From: Elusimicrobiota bacterium
GTDB lineage: Bacteria; Elusimicrobiota; Elusimicrobia; Elusimicrobiales; UBA9959
Assembly: GCA_016208085.1 (NCBI GenBank)
Contig: JACQYT010000040.1
Coordinates: forward strand, 1 to 55,553
Direction: 5' to 3'
Length of the DNA stretch: 55,553 bases
The notes under the pieces are model-generated. The model had not been told where the DNA came from. It did no database searches and saw nothing but the letters and a program-made list of their open reading frames with translations. The translations under genes were made by a program, and so were the position numbers. This document shows positions 9,742-18,700 of this stretch, one piece after another (position 1 is the first letter of the stretch; the number at the start of each line of letters is the position of its first letter).

Positions 9742-10251
9742 ATGAGATACTACCTTATAGCGGGTGATGGAGAAGAGTTCGTAGCCGATCTCGTGAGGGC
9801 CGGGGAACCGTCCGCATGGGTGGCCGAATTTGAATTCTGCTCCCTGGACGGCGGCGAATGGAAACACAAGCAAACGGTTTTCGTCAGGTCGCTGGCGGGC
9901 ATGCTTTTCACCTCGACCGATGGCGTCGGCTGGAGCATGGCCGCCAGGGAAGACCTTCCACAAAAGATCGTGAACGCCGGCAGGATCTACGACCTTTACC
10001 GGGGCTACAAGCCATCGGGAGCGGGAACCGCGTCCGCAGGCGGCTTGACGGCGCAGATGCCGGGTCTGGTAGTAAAGATCCCGGCGCGCTCAGGCCAGGA
10101 GGTCAGGAAAGGGGAGACCCTCCTGATTCTGGAGGCCATGAAAATGGAGAACGAGATCAAGAGCGCCCTGGACGGCAGAATCAAGGTCATCCATGTCCGG
10201 GAAGGTGAGACCGTGGAAGCCGGGAAGCTGTTGATGGAGTTGGAAACATAA
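9742..10251 (+). CDS. Biotin carboxyl carrier protein of acyl-CoA carboxylase
   Basis: A 169-residue carrier. Residues 1-95 resemble the BT/linker domain found before the carrier in propionyl-CoA carboxylase alpha subunits. Residues about 98-169 are the biotinyl domain, with biotin-attachment motif EAMKMEN (Lys134) and the closing GETVEAGKLLMELE. It carries carboxybiotin between the biotin carboxylase (8109-9533) and the carboxyltransferase (4372-5934). The ATG at 9742 is preceded by GGGATGAAGA, a weak ribosome site. The biotin ligase at 12615 should load it. Confidence 0.9.
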   Translation: MRYYLIAGDGEEFVADLVRAGEPSAWVAEFEFCSLDGGEWKHKQTVFVRSLAGMLFTSTDGVGWSMAAREDLPQKIVNAGRIYDLYRGYKPSGAGTASAGGLTAQMPGLVVKIPARSGQEVRKGETLLILEAMKMENEIKSALDGRIKVIHVREGETVEAGKLLMELET

Positions 10252-10315
10252 AAGAATAGGCTACTTTTACTACTTTTATTTGATGAGAATTGTCCACGAC
10301 TCAAGCTTGCTCTGC

Positions 10316-10373
10316 CTGTAGCGGGCGGATTTATCCGCCAGAAAAGCAGGTCGCATAAATGCGACCGCTACAG
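10316..10373 (+). repeat. REPIN-like element: two hairpins inside a GTAG...CTAC frame
   Basis: CTGTAGCGG at 10316-10324 pairs with CCGCTACAG at 10365-10373. Inside are two hairpins, GGCGGATTTATCCGCC and GGTCGCATAAATGCGACC. Two GTAG-tagged REP hairpins in opposite orientation are the layout of REPINs. A further hairpin GCAAAGCAAGCTTTGC follows at 10381-10396. Confidence 0.6.
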
Positions 10374-10426
10374 AAAAAAGGCAAAGCAAGCTTTGCCATT
10401 ATCCGAAAATTAATTCGGGGGCGGTT

Positions 10427-10828
10427 ATGGTGAAAAAAATCGCGCACCTGGGCATAGTCGTCCGGTCACTCGACGAGGCGGTCTCGTTTTACGAAAAGGT
10501 CCTGGGCCTGACCTGCTCCGGCAGGGAAGAGGTCAGGGGCCAGAAAGTGCGGGTCGCTTTTTTCGCCTGCGGCGAGACCCGTATAGAGCTCATTGAACCG
10601 GTTTCGCCGGACAGCCCGGCGGCGAAGTTCCTGGCCAACCATGGCGAGGGCCTCCACCATGTGGCTTTTGAAACCGAGGATATAGAGGCACAACTGCGGC
10701 TGGCCAAGGCGCAGGGCTGCGTCATTCTGGACGAAAAACCCCGCGAGGGCGCCGGGGGCGCCAAGATCGCATTCCTGCATCCCAAGTCAACCCACGGCGT
10801 CCTGACGGAATTCTGCAAAAACGGCTGA
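10427..10828 (+). CDS. mce: Methylmalonyl-CoA epimerase
   Basis: A 133-residue VOC-family protein that interconverts (R)- and (S)-methylmalonyl-CoA. The typical start KKIAHLGIVV supplies a metal-binding His7; GEGLHHVAFE gives His77/78 and the end VLTEFC gives Glu128. Length matches the family. It is downstream of the carboxylase genes, consistent with the propionyl-CoA to succinyl-CoA route. The mutase is not in the window. A strong terminator overlaps its stop codon. Confidence 0.92.
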   Translation: MVKKIAHLGIVVRSLDEAVSFYEKVLGLTCSGREEVRGQKVRVAFFACGETRIELIEPVSPDSPAAKFLANHGEGLHHVAFETEDIEAQLRLAKAQGCVILDEKPREGAGGAKIAFLHPKSTHGVLTEFCKNG

Positions 10829-10840
10829 CACGCCGTTTTT
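10817..10840 (+). terminator. Rho-independent terminator after mce
   Basis: The 9-bp perfect stem AAAAACGGC/GCCGTTTTT has a 6-nt loop and ends in a T-run. It overlaps the mce stop codon, so the last codons form the left arm. Confidence 0.85.
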
Positions 10841-11345
10841 CCGGAGTTGCTTTCTTTTGCTTGGTGTTGCTAACCAAAAAAATTCAGTTGATTGGTAAAA
10901 AAATCCCCAAAAACAGCCTTTTCCAACGCGACATGAGGCTGTCGCGTTGGTCTGCTATACTTTTAAGAGATATCCATGAACAGGGGCTATGCCCTTCAGA
11001 CGGCCTTTCCAATTGCCGCCCTATGAGGAAAAGTAATATGATAACAATAAGGCAACAGGACGAGGGGACGGTTCTTAATATCTTAATAACTTTTTCGGCG
11101 CACGTGACGGAAGATTTAGGAAACGTTGCTTCAAGTCTTCGTGATTAGAAATCAGGAATTCGGGAAAGCCGGGCGGGGAGAAGTTTGCGGGCAAGTCGGA
11201 GAAGCCGTCCGGGCGAAGGTTCGGGACGGGCGGGACGGGCGGGACGGCGGGACGGGACGTTGCTCACAGAATGATAGATTATAAAAAAATGCGTTCCATT
11301 TTTTGGATTCAATTTCGGCAACACGAAGAACATTTGGAGTGAACA
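10841..11345 (+). other. Gene-free stretch with G-rich tandem motifs
   Basis: I see no convincing gene. A 95-codon open frame at 10861-11148 has no recognisable protein character and no ribosome site. At 11160-11260 there is a G-rich run with repeated CGGGACGGG units ending in GGGACGTTGCT (11254-11264). The same 11-mer, also after a GGGCGGG-rich stretch, sits upstream of the DUF4062 gene at 6390-6400. The stretch ends at the leader of the DUF1016 gene (TTTGGAGTGAACA before ATG). Confidence 0.5.
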
Positions 11346-12503
11346 ATGGCTACAAACGGAATCACCCGCATACAGCCGCAAGGCGACGATCTATTTGATC
11401 GTGTTGTTTCTATTCTTGAACAAGCCCGCGCCAATGTTGTTCGGTCTATCAACAACAATATGGTTATCGCCTATTGGCTCATCGGGCGGGAAATCGTACA
11501 AGAGATTCAGGGCGGGGATGAGCGTGCCGAATACGGCAAGCGGGTAATTGAACAGCTTTCCACGAAGTTGATACTTAAGTACGGACGCGGTTTTTCCACC
11601 ACCAACTTGCGCTACTTTCGAACTTTTTACACGGTTTATTCTAACCGTATTACAGAGATTCGCCACATCGCATGTGGCGAATTAAAAGCGTCAGGAAAAC
11701 GCCACATGCAAAGTGGCGTTTTGGATGCCATGTCGTTAGCGGTCGAACAAGCCGGCGCCAAGCGGGGGTTCTCGCCCAATTTGGGCTGGTCGCATTATCG
11801 GACCCTGATGAATGTTGAAAATCAGAATGAGCGTTTTTTCTACGAAATAGAAGCGGAGAATGAAGGCTGGGATGTTGAGCATCTCAAACGTCAGATGCAT
11901 ACCCTCCTGTTCGCAAGGCTTCTCAAAAGCCGCGATAAGGCAGGCGCTATGGAACTTGCCTGTCAGGGACAGAAGCTTGTCTCACCGGGCGACACTATTA
12001 AGAATCCCTACATACTTGATTTTCTTGGCTTGCCGGATTCCGAGGTTTTTCGCGAGTCTGAAATTGAAAAAGCGATTATTGATAATCTTCGGTCGTTTCT
12101 CCTTGAACTTGGCAAAGGTTTCGCTTTTGTGGAGCGCCAGAAACGAATGCAGTTTGAAGATAACTTTTTTTATATTGATCTGGTTTTTTACAACTGCATA
12201 CTGAAATGCTACCTGTTGATTGACCTTAAGATTGGCGAGTTGACGCATCAGGATGTCGGTCAGATGGACAGCTACGTCCGGATGTTCGATGACAAAAACC
12301 TTACAGAAGGCGACAATCCCACCATTGGCCTGATTCTCTGCGCAAAGAAGAACGAAACCATCGCCCGCTATTCCGCGTTGAATAAAAATAAACGATTGTT
12401 CGCATCCAAATACATGCTCTATCTGCCGACCGAAGACGAATTGCGAAGAGAGCTTGAACGCGAAAGGCAGCTCATCGAAAATTTAAGAAGGAAGGGAAAA
12501 TAA
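11346..12503 (+). CDS. DUF1016 (YhcG-type) PDDEXK nuclease family protein
   Basis: A 385-residue protein. The N-terminal DUF1016 domain contains NMVIAYWLIGREIVQEIQGG and KYGRGFSTTNLRYFRTFY. The C-terminal PDDEXK-like nuclease domain contains FFYIDLVFYN, the core segment CYLLIDLKIGELTHQDVGQM, and LILCAKKNETIARYS. The family is thought to act in DNA processing or defence and often accompanies restriction systems. Start ATG 11346 follows GGAGTGAACA. Between the two domains, residues about 104-126 come from two back-to-back palindromes (11655-11725) that look like an inserted repeat kept in frame. It separates mce from the biotin ligase gene and is probably an accessory gene that moved in. Confidence 0.88.
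   Translation: MATNGITRIQPQGDDLFDRVVSILEQARANVVRSINNNMVIAYWLIGREIVQEIQGGDERAEYGKRVIEQLSTKLILKYGRGFSTTNLRYFRTFYTVYSNRITEIRHIACGELKASGKRHMQSGVLDAMSLAVEQAGAKRGFSPNLGWSHYRTLMNVENQNERFFYEIEAENEGWDVEHLKRQMHTLLFARLLKSRDKAGAMELACQGQKLVSPGDTIKNPYILDFLGLPDSEVFRESEIEKAIIDNLRSFLLELGKGFAFVERQKRMQFEDNFFYIDLVFYNCILKCYLLIDLKIGELTHQDVGQMDSYVRMFDDKNLTEGDNPTIGLILCAKKNETIARYSALNKNKRLFASKYMLYLPTEDELRRELERERQLIENLRRKGK
11655..11725 (+). repeat. Two palindromes inserted inside the DUF1016 gene
   Basis: ATTCGCCACA-TCGCA-TGTGGCGAAT and AAAACGCCAC-ATGCAAA-GTGGCGTTTT are perfect inverted repeats sharing the core CGCCACA. They encode the low-conservation stretch IRHIACGELKASGKRHMQSG between the N- and C-terminal domains, and the frame is kept. 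Confidence 0.75.
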
Positions 12504-12614
12504 TGGGAGGATACGGGATGTGAGGCTGAAGTTAGTGGCCGCTGCGAGGTTGGGCAAACTTCCCTGCGCCCGGAATTAGACAACCTGGCTTCTTTAGCCT
12601 TCAAGCTGCGTTAT

Positions 12615-13643
12615 ATGACGCATGTAATGAAAATCTTCACCGACAGTCCGGCCTTCGCCGAGAAGATCATTGGTCCGGCCCCGGGCCGTCCGCCTCAAGG
12701 CGCGGACAGAGACAACCCGTGCGACACGCACGACAATATCCGCGTCCTGGCGGACAGGCTGCTCCGAGGCAGCGAGACAGCTAGGCAGCTAGACAGATCC
12801 GGCGGTCCAGCCGCCCAGCCCTGCGAAATTGATTTCCATCCTCTTTGGAAGCACCTTTTGATCGCGGAGCGGTCCCCCAGGTCGCAGTTCGACGAGCTGA
12901 TATCCTTTATCCGCGAACGCCCCGGCCTGAGCGGAGGCATCCTGGCTCTGGCCGGAAGCGGAACCGGTTTCCACGGCTCCGAGGGCAGGCCGTGGATCTG
13001 CGGCGAGGGCAACCTCCACCTGTGCGCTTTCCTGGCTCCCGAGCCTCCGGCGCCGCACCGGGCCTCTGCGTACATGGTCCTTTCGGTCGTCTCCGTTCTC
13101 CAGACGCTGGATTCACTGGGGTTTGGGGGCAGGGCCGCGGTCAAATGGGTCAACGACATCCTCATTGAGGACGCCAAGGTCGGCGGGGCGTTGGTCCATA
13201 CGCAGAACCTGGGCGCAAGCATAAACGGAGTCGTGCTCGGCTTCGGCCTGAACGTGGAGACGGCGCCCGCGGTCCCGCGGGACCGGTTCGTTCCCAGGGT
13301 CGGGTCGCTGGCGGAGTTCGCGAAGGACAAAACCGCCTGCCCGCCAGGAACCCAACCAACGCCGGTTGGGGTATTTGGCAGGCGGGCGTGCAGCCTCGGT
13401 CCCGTGTTCAGGAGGCTCTCCGCCGTCCTGGCGGACAACTATCAGAAGCTGCTGGCCGGCGGTTATCGCGAACTGCACGAGATCTATGCGGCGAGATCTG
13501 TTGTGCTGGGCCGGGCTGTCGCCGTTTATGACGGGGACCGCGAGCTCTGCCGGGGCAAGGCGGTCTCCATCGGCGAGAACCTTGAGCTGTTCCTGGAGGG
13601 AGCGGGCCAGCCCGTCACCGGAGGAAGGCTGGCATTGCTTTAA
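12615..13643 (+). CDS. birA: Biotin--[acetyl-CoA-carboxylase] ligase
   Basis: A 342-residue BPL/LPL-fold protein that adenylates biotin and transfers it to the carrier lysine. Seen are AGSGTGFHGSEGRPW (position of the usual GRGR-type biotinyl-AMP loop), the family core AAVKWVNDILIEDAKVGGAL and GVVLGFGLNVE, then a BPL C-terminal domain. It has no N-terminal DNA-binding domain, so it is unlikely to be a repressor. Three stretches look like in-frame repeat insertions: a GTCCGCC palindrome (12688-12707), an AGGCAGCGAGACAGCTAGGCAG direct repeat (about 12766-12787) and a nested palindrome (13335-13387). The start is uncertain because the ribosome site is weak. Its target should be the carrier encoded at 9742. 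Confidence 0.85.
   Translation: MTHVMKIFTDSPAFAEKIIGPAPGRPPQGADRDNPCDTHDNIRVLADRLLRGSETARQLDRSGGPAAQPCEIDFHPLWKHLLIAERSPRSQFDELISFIRERPGLSGGILALAGSGTGFHGSEGRPWICGEGNLHLCAFLAPEPPAPHRASAYMVLSVVSVLQTLDSLGFGGRAAVKWVNDILIEDAKVGGALVHTQNLGASINGVVLGFGLNVETAPAVPRDRFVPRVGSLAEFAKDKTACPPGTQPTPVGVFGRRACSLGPVFRRLSAVLADNYQKLLAGGYRELHEIYAARSVVLGRAVAVYDGDRELCRGKAVSIGENLELFLEGAGQPVTGGRLALL
12688..12707 (+). repeat. Palindromic mini-repeat within birA (copy 1)
   Basis: GTCCGCCTCAAGGCGCGGAC is an imperfect palindrome in the N-terminal coding part of birA. An identical core occurs at 20550-20569, at the 3' end of the transporter gene. Confidence 0.8.
13335..13387 (+). repeat. Nested palindrome within birA
   Basis: An outer imperfect pair GCCTGCCCGCCA / TGGCAGGCGGGC encloses CCAACC-AACGCC-GGTTGG. 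It encodes ACPPGTQPTPVGVFGRRA, low-complexity text unlike the surrounding ligase. The CCTGCC/GGCAGG theme recurs at 36363-36390 and 53138-53168. Confidence 0.65.
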
Positions 13644-13648
13644 CAGCA

Positions 13649-13744
13649 GGGTATAGGGGATAGGGTAAAGGGTTTAGGGTTCAGAGTTAAGGAGTTCCTT
13701 ATTCCTCCACCCTCCACACTATACCCCAGACCCTGCACCCTTTC
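13649..13744. repeat. Heptamer repeats as an inverted pair between birA and the acyl-CoA dehydrogenase
   Basis: The left arm (13649-13686) reads as GTATAGG GGATAGG GTAAAGG GTTTAGG. The right arm (13704-13744) reads as CCTCCAC CCTCCAC ACTATAC CCCAGAC CCTGCAC. The arms are purine-rich and pyrimidine-rich and can fold back on each other. They fill the gap between two convergent genes and could act as a two-way terminator. Confidence 0.65.
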
Positions 13745-13751
13745 TTTGGCT

Positions 13752-15548
13752 TTAGAGAAAATATTTTCCTTTTTCTATTAATTTATCGGCGATTTTGCGC
13801 TCCAGAGTTACGGGATCGGCCAGATTGTTGGCCAGCGGTCTGCCCAGCCTTTTAAGCCGGCCCAGATAGGATTTGAGCATATCCCCTTCTTCAAGAAAAG
13901 CCAGGACTTCCTTTGCCAGTTTTTCGGCCTCCAGCGCGGCGTTCTGGACGTAAAGCTTTACGATCGTTTCAGGGATTTCTCCGCCGGATTCCCTGGCCCG
14001 CAACAATCCGCTCTCCGCTATATAAATCAGGCTGAGCATATTGCTCAGCCTGCCCAGGATTTCCTGCTCGCCCATTATCTTTTCCTTCGCCGGGAATTTC
14101 TCCAGGACCCTTCCCCCCGCCACGAAAAACATTTTTTTGATGCTGTTTACCAGCTCCGCCTGCAAAGCCAGCGGTTCAGCCGGGAGTTCTTCACCGGAGG
14201 TTTCCTCAAGTTGTTTAGCCAGCACGGCGCCCGCCTGGGCCAGGGGAAGCCGGCCTTTGCCCGCCCGGTCCAGCAGATTCAGCACAACCGTCAGCCTGTT
14301 TATCTCGTTCGTCCCTTCAAAGATCCTGTTGATGCGGGCGTCTCTCAGGTAACGCTCGGCCGCGTAATCCTTGATGTAGCCGTAGCCGCCGTGGAGCTGC
14401 ACGTTTTCGTCGGCTATATGCCAGAATATTTCACTGCCGGCGACCTTTAAAATGGAGCATTCAATCTCATATTCCCTCAAAGCCTCAAGTGTTTCCGCGG
14501 AATTCTCCAGGTTAACGGCCTTGAGCTTTTCTTCTATCAAGCCGGCCGTCCTGTAAACAGCGCTTTCCGTCATCCAGGCCCCGACAACCATGCCGGCCAG
14601 CTTTTCTTTTATCAAGCCGAATCGGGCGATGGGCATTGCGAACTGTTTTCGCTCAAGCGCGTATTGAACGGCCTCCGTGATCACGTGTTTGGAGGGCCCC
14701 ACCGTCATTGCGCCCAGCTTCAGCCTGCCGAGATTCAGAGTGTTAAAAATAATATGAATGCCTTTGCCTATCTCCCCCAGCAGGTTTTCAACGGGAACTT
14801 TCACGTTTTCCAGGTTGAGCGGACAGGTGGAAGAGCCGCAAATTCCCATTTTATTTTCTTCTTTGCCTATGGTTAAGCCCGGCGAACCCCGTTCCACCAG
14901 GAAACAGGCGGATTTCTTCGGGTCGCCGTCCACCTTCGCCAGAACGGTGAATAAACCGGCAAAACCGCTGTTTGAGATAAAGGTCTTGCTTCCGTTTAAA
15001 ATGTAGAATTTCCCGTCCCCGCTCAGTGTCGCTTTTGTCTTTGCGCCGTAAAGGTCGGTTCCGGCTTCAGGCTCGGTGGCGGCAAAGGCCCCTGCCCATT
15101 CGCCGCCGACCAATTTTGTTAAGTATTTCTTTTTTTGCTCTTTAGCGCCGAAAAATAATAAGGGATGGGTGCCGATCCCGCTGTGCGCGGCCCAGGAAAC
15201 CGCCCAGGAGCCGCCCGCCCCAAAAATTTCGGATACCAGCATCGCGGTTATAAAATCATAACCGGCTCCGCCGTATTCCTCCGGCGCATCGGTCCCCAAA
15301 AAACCCAGCTCCGCCGTTTTTTTCAGCAGAGCGACGGTCAAGCCATAATCGCCCTTCTGGGCGTCAATTTCGGCTATTTTGGGCGCGACCTCTTTTTCTA
15401 TGAACTTCCCTGCCGTTTCAGCCGCCATTTTCTGCTCAGCGGAAAATTTTTCCGGCGTGAAGATCCTCGCGTTTACCGGAAATCCCAGGCCGTCGGGGAT
15501 TGAAAAATACCCCCCCGCGGCGGTATCGTTTTTGTTCTCCACGCTCAT
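13752..15548 (-). CDS. Acyl-CoA dehydrogenase
   Basis: A 598-residue FAD enzyme of the long type (about 600 residues), which oxidises acyl-CoA to 2-enoyl-CoA. Signature text includes YGGAGYDFITAMLVSEIFG, AFAATEPEAGTDLYGAKTKA, SKTFISNSGFAG and LHGGYGYIKDYAAERYLRDARINRIFEGTNEINR, which includes the flavin-binding end of the core. A helical C-terminal extension of about 150 residues follows. The ATG at 15548 is chosen because AAGGAG lies 6 nt before it; the longer frame from 15581 would begin inside the promoter. It faces birA. Its substrate chain length cannot be read. It may feed electrons to an ETF not present here. Confidence 0.93.
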   Translation of the reverse strand: MSVENKNDTAAGGYFSIPDGLGFPVNARIFTPEKFSAEQKMAAETAGKFIEKEVAPKIAEIDAQKGDYGLTVALLKKTAELGFLGTDAPEEYGGAGYDFITAMLVSEIFGAGGSWAVSWAAHSGIGTHPLLFFGAKEQKKKYLTKLVGGEWAGAFAATEPEAGTDLYGAKTKATLSGDGKFYILNGSKTFISNSGFAGLFTVLAKVDGDPKKSACFLVERGSPGLTIGKEENKMGICGSSTCPLNLENVKVPVENLLGEIGKGIHIIFNTLNLGRLKLGAMTVGPSKHVITEAVQYALERKQFAMPIARFGLIKEKLAGMVVGAWMTESAVYRTAGLIEEKLKAVNLENSAETLEALREYEIECSILKVAGSEIFWHIADENVQLHGGYGYIKDYAAERYLRDARINRIFEGTNEINRLTVVLNLLDRAGKGRLPLAQAGAVLAKQLEETSGEELPAEPLALQAELVNSIKKMFFVAGGRVLEKFPAKEKIMGEQEILGRLSNMLSLIYIAESGLLRARESGGEIPETIVKLYVQNAALEAEKLAKEVLAFLEEGDMLKSYLGRLKRLGRPLANNLADPVTLERKIADKLIEKGKYFL

Positions 15549-15580
15549 AGGTGTCTCCTTTTTGGAAGCGGTATAGTTCA

Positions 15581-15608
15581 AGTTTAGCAGTTATTGGACT
15601 TAAGTCAA
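15581..15608 (-). promoter_or_regulatory. Likely sigma-70 promoter with overlapping palindrome for the acyl-CoA dehydrogenase gene
   Basis: On the minus strand TTGACT (15603-15608) and TAAACT (15581-15586) are 16 nt apart, 33 nt upstream of the start codon. The palindrome GACTTAAGTC (15597-15606) overlaps the -35 box and is a possible operator. Confidence 0.5.
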
Positions 15609-15700
15609 GCGCTTTTTTGGCGCGCGGCCTGGATAACAGCCTTTATACTTTGTAACATATTTTTCATTGAATTTTAATAGTTATCTGGTAGACTATTATT

Positions 15701-18700
15701 ATGATATGTTCCCGCAGGGCCGGAAAGGGTCTTCTAGGCTTGGCTGCCGCTCTTGTTTTTTTTGCCGCCCGGCTCCCCGCAGTCGCCCAGGTTTTAAGCC
15801 CGTATAACACAGGCGTAACTTCCAACACGCTTTCGTTCGGCTGGACGGATGGCGGTTCCCCCTATTTCATCGCGCTTTCAACGGCAAGCGATTTCTCGGT
15901 CGTCGCGGCCACCGGCTCCTTGGCCGGCACGACTACCAACTATATCAACCTCACCGCGAACGAACTCTATTATTTCAGGGTGAAACGCGCAGCGGACAAT
16001 GATTCCGCTTACGCTTCCAACCAGCTCTCCACCGTCACTTATGCCGCGGCGCCGTCCGGCCCCTATTTCATATCCGATTATTTTACCGCCAATTCCTCTT
16101 ACAACGCGTCGGTCAATATGGGCTGGGAGACCAACGGCAATCCGGAATGGACCGACTACCTGGTGACTTACTCGACCAGCAGCGAGCTTGCCGGCGCCGC
16201 TTCGTTCATTGAGCCTTTTCCGCCGGTGGATATAGGCGCTCTGAAAGCCAATACCACCTATTATTTCAAGGTAAAAGCCGTAAACCTCTACGGCAACTCC
16301 ACGGCCGATACCGGCATTATCTCCACCGCCACGCTCGCCATTAAACTGTCCGACATAAACACCGCCGTTTATGAAACCAGCGCGACGGTTTCCTGGACGC
16401 CGGTCTCAAGCCTGGTACAGTCCCAGACTTCGGAAGGCTACCGGCTAATACTTTCATCCTCGCCCATTTTTGCTGATACCGTCATATTCTGGAGCACCCC
16501 GACCAACACCACCGCAAGTAAAGACCTGACCCCCCTTGACCGGAACACGACTTATTATTATAACGTGGGCGCTTTAAACTGGAACGACGCCCCTAATTTT
16601 GACGAGCTGCGCACTTTCACGACGCTAGCCGCCAGGCTCCAGAACCTTACGCTGTTAAGCATAGGCGCCGATTCCGCCGGCCTCTCCTGGACCGCGCTGC
16701 CCGTCGCGCCATCCACCGCCAGCGCCTTGGCCTACACGCTTGAAGCTTCGTCCACGAATTTTACGGGCGGCGTCATCTATTCCTCCTCTACCCTAATCCC
16801 TCTACCCTCTACCCTTTCCGTTCTCGGCCTGGACGCTAATACCACTTACTATTTCCGGGTCGGTTCCCTGAACCAGGGCCTTACCCCCAACTATTCCACA
16901 AGCGCCGCCGCTATAACACTCGCCCTGCCGCTCCCGCCCGATACCTTAAGCGAGACTGTTTCAACGCAAAGTATAACCGTAATTTTAAATGATCCGTTCC
17001 CCCTAACCCCGCAGGGGTATTCCTGCGAAGGCTATATCCTTGAAGGCTCCTCCAGGACTTTCGGCTCGGGCGCGGTAGTGCATTCTTCGGCATCATATTC
17101 AAACTTTACCGACTCGCTGATGCTTGACGGTTTGCGCGCCAATACCACCTATTACCTGCGCATGGCGACCTTAAACTGGGCTCAAACGGCCAATTTCATA
17201 ACTCTCCCCCAGGCCGTCACGGCCATGCCGTCCCCCTTAAGCCCGGTGGCGCTCGTGAATGTATGGCAGTCAAGCGCGGTCGTCTCTTTTCCAAGCGTTA
17301 ATTCCGACGGTTATATCGTTGAAGCCTCCACTTTTGAATATTTTAACGCCGTTGTAAGCTCTCTCACCGCCGACGCCGCGACGGCCTCCCTGACCGTCCC
17401 GGGGCTGGATGAAAATACGCGCTATCGTTTCAGGGCTGGCGCTCTTTATAACGGCGCCACCGTATATACGCTTTCAACGCCGGACATTAAGTCAACTCTG
17501 ACGCTTCCCCTGACTAACCAGCAGATAAGCGGGGTTTTTTACTCAAGCGTCGCCGTTTCCTGGACCCCGTTGGCCGCGGGCCCGCAAAAGATGACAGCTG
17601 AAGCTTATCTCCTGCAAACCTCCTCTTCCCAGTCGTTTGATACGGTGCTTTATTCCTCCTCCACCGCGGATATAGCCGGCGCGGGCCTGGGCATAGAGAA
17701 CCTTCTGCCGAACACCAGCTATTACTTCAGAGCGGCCACCGTCAACTGGGACGGAGAAAAGAATTATGTCTACACGCCGGGCACCTCTACTCTCGCCAAT
17801 GCCCCAGTCCAGTCCCCGGACCCGGCGACGGCCTTTACCGGCCTCACTACGGGCCAGATGACGGTCAACTGGGATAAGAACTCAAATCCTTCCGACACGC
17901 TTTATCTTGTGCAGCTGTCTTCCAATTCAAATTTTTCGCCGCCGGTATTTTCCTCCGGCACAAAAAACGTCTACGCTTCTTTCGCGGGGCTTATACCCAA
18001 CACCACTTATTATCCGCAGACCACCGCCCTGAACCGGCTTAATATCCCCACCGGGCCCTTTGATTTCAGCCCCATGGCCACTCTGGCTTTCAATCCCGTG
18101 TACGGGGATTTCTCCGGCATCGGAGTGTCTTCCATAACCCTTAACTGGGGGCACGGCGACAACCCGGTCGGCAGCACTTACTATGTGGCGAAGCTCTCTT
18201 CAAGTTCCGCCTTTGCCGAACCGGTGCTTTCATCCGTCACTTTGAACAACAGTTCCACTTTCTACGCGCTGGTCTCCAACGCCACTTATTACCTGCGCGT
18301 CTCCGCGCTTAATTACACCAACGTCGCGACGCCCCCCACGGAGCTCGGCGCGGCCCTGACGCTGCCGGCAACGGCTTATCTCCTGGCTTTTGAAAACACG
18401 TTTTCCGGCCTTATGATAGACGGCTTCACGCTTCACTGGGCGGACAACGGCAATTCGTCCTTTACAGTATATAACCTTGAAGTCTCCACCGCGGACGATT
18501 TCAACGCGGCAGCCAGCAGCAAGACCGCGTCCGTGCGCGGACTTGATTACATATTCACGGACCTTCTGCTGGACACCACCTATTGGGCCCGCATCAAGAC
18601 CATGGGCCAAAGCGGCATAACGACCGGTTTTGTGGCGGCCGGCTCCACAAAGACGGTGCGCTACGCCCAGGGCGGCGTCATAGCCGCGGTGGATACTGCC

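Noticed and set aside
10861-11148. 95-codon open frame on the plus strand
   Set aside because: No ribosome site, no protein-like pattern, and it spans repeat-like and G-rich DNA after a terminator.
15549-15581. Upstream start (15581) for the acyl-CoA dehydrogenase
   Set aside because: It falls within the predicted promoter, and a perfect AAGGAG precedes ATG 15548.
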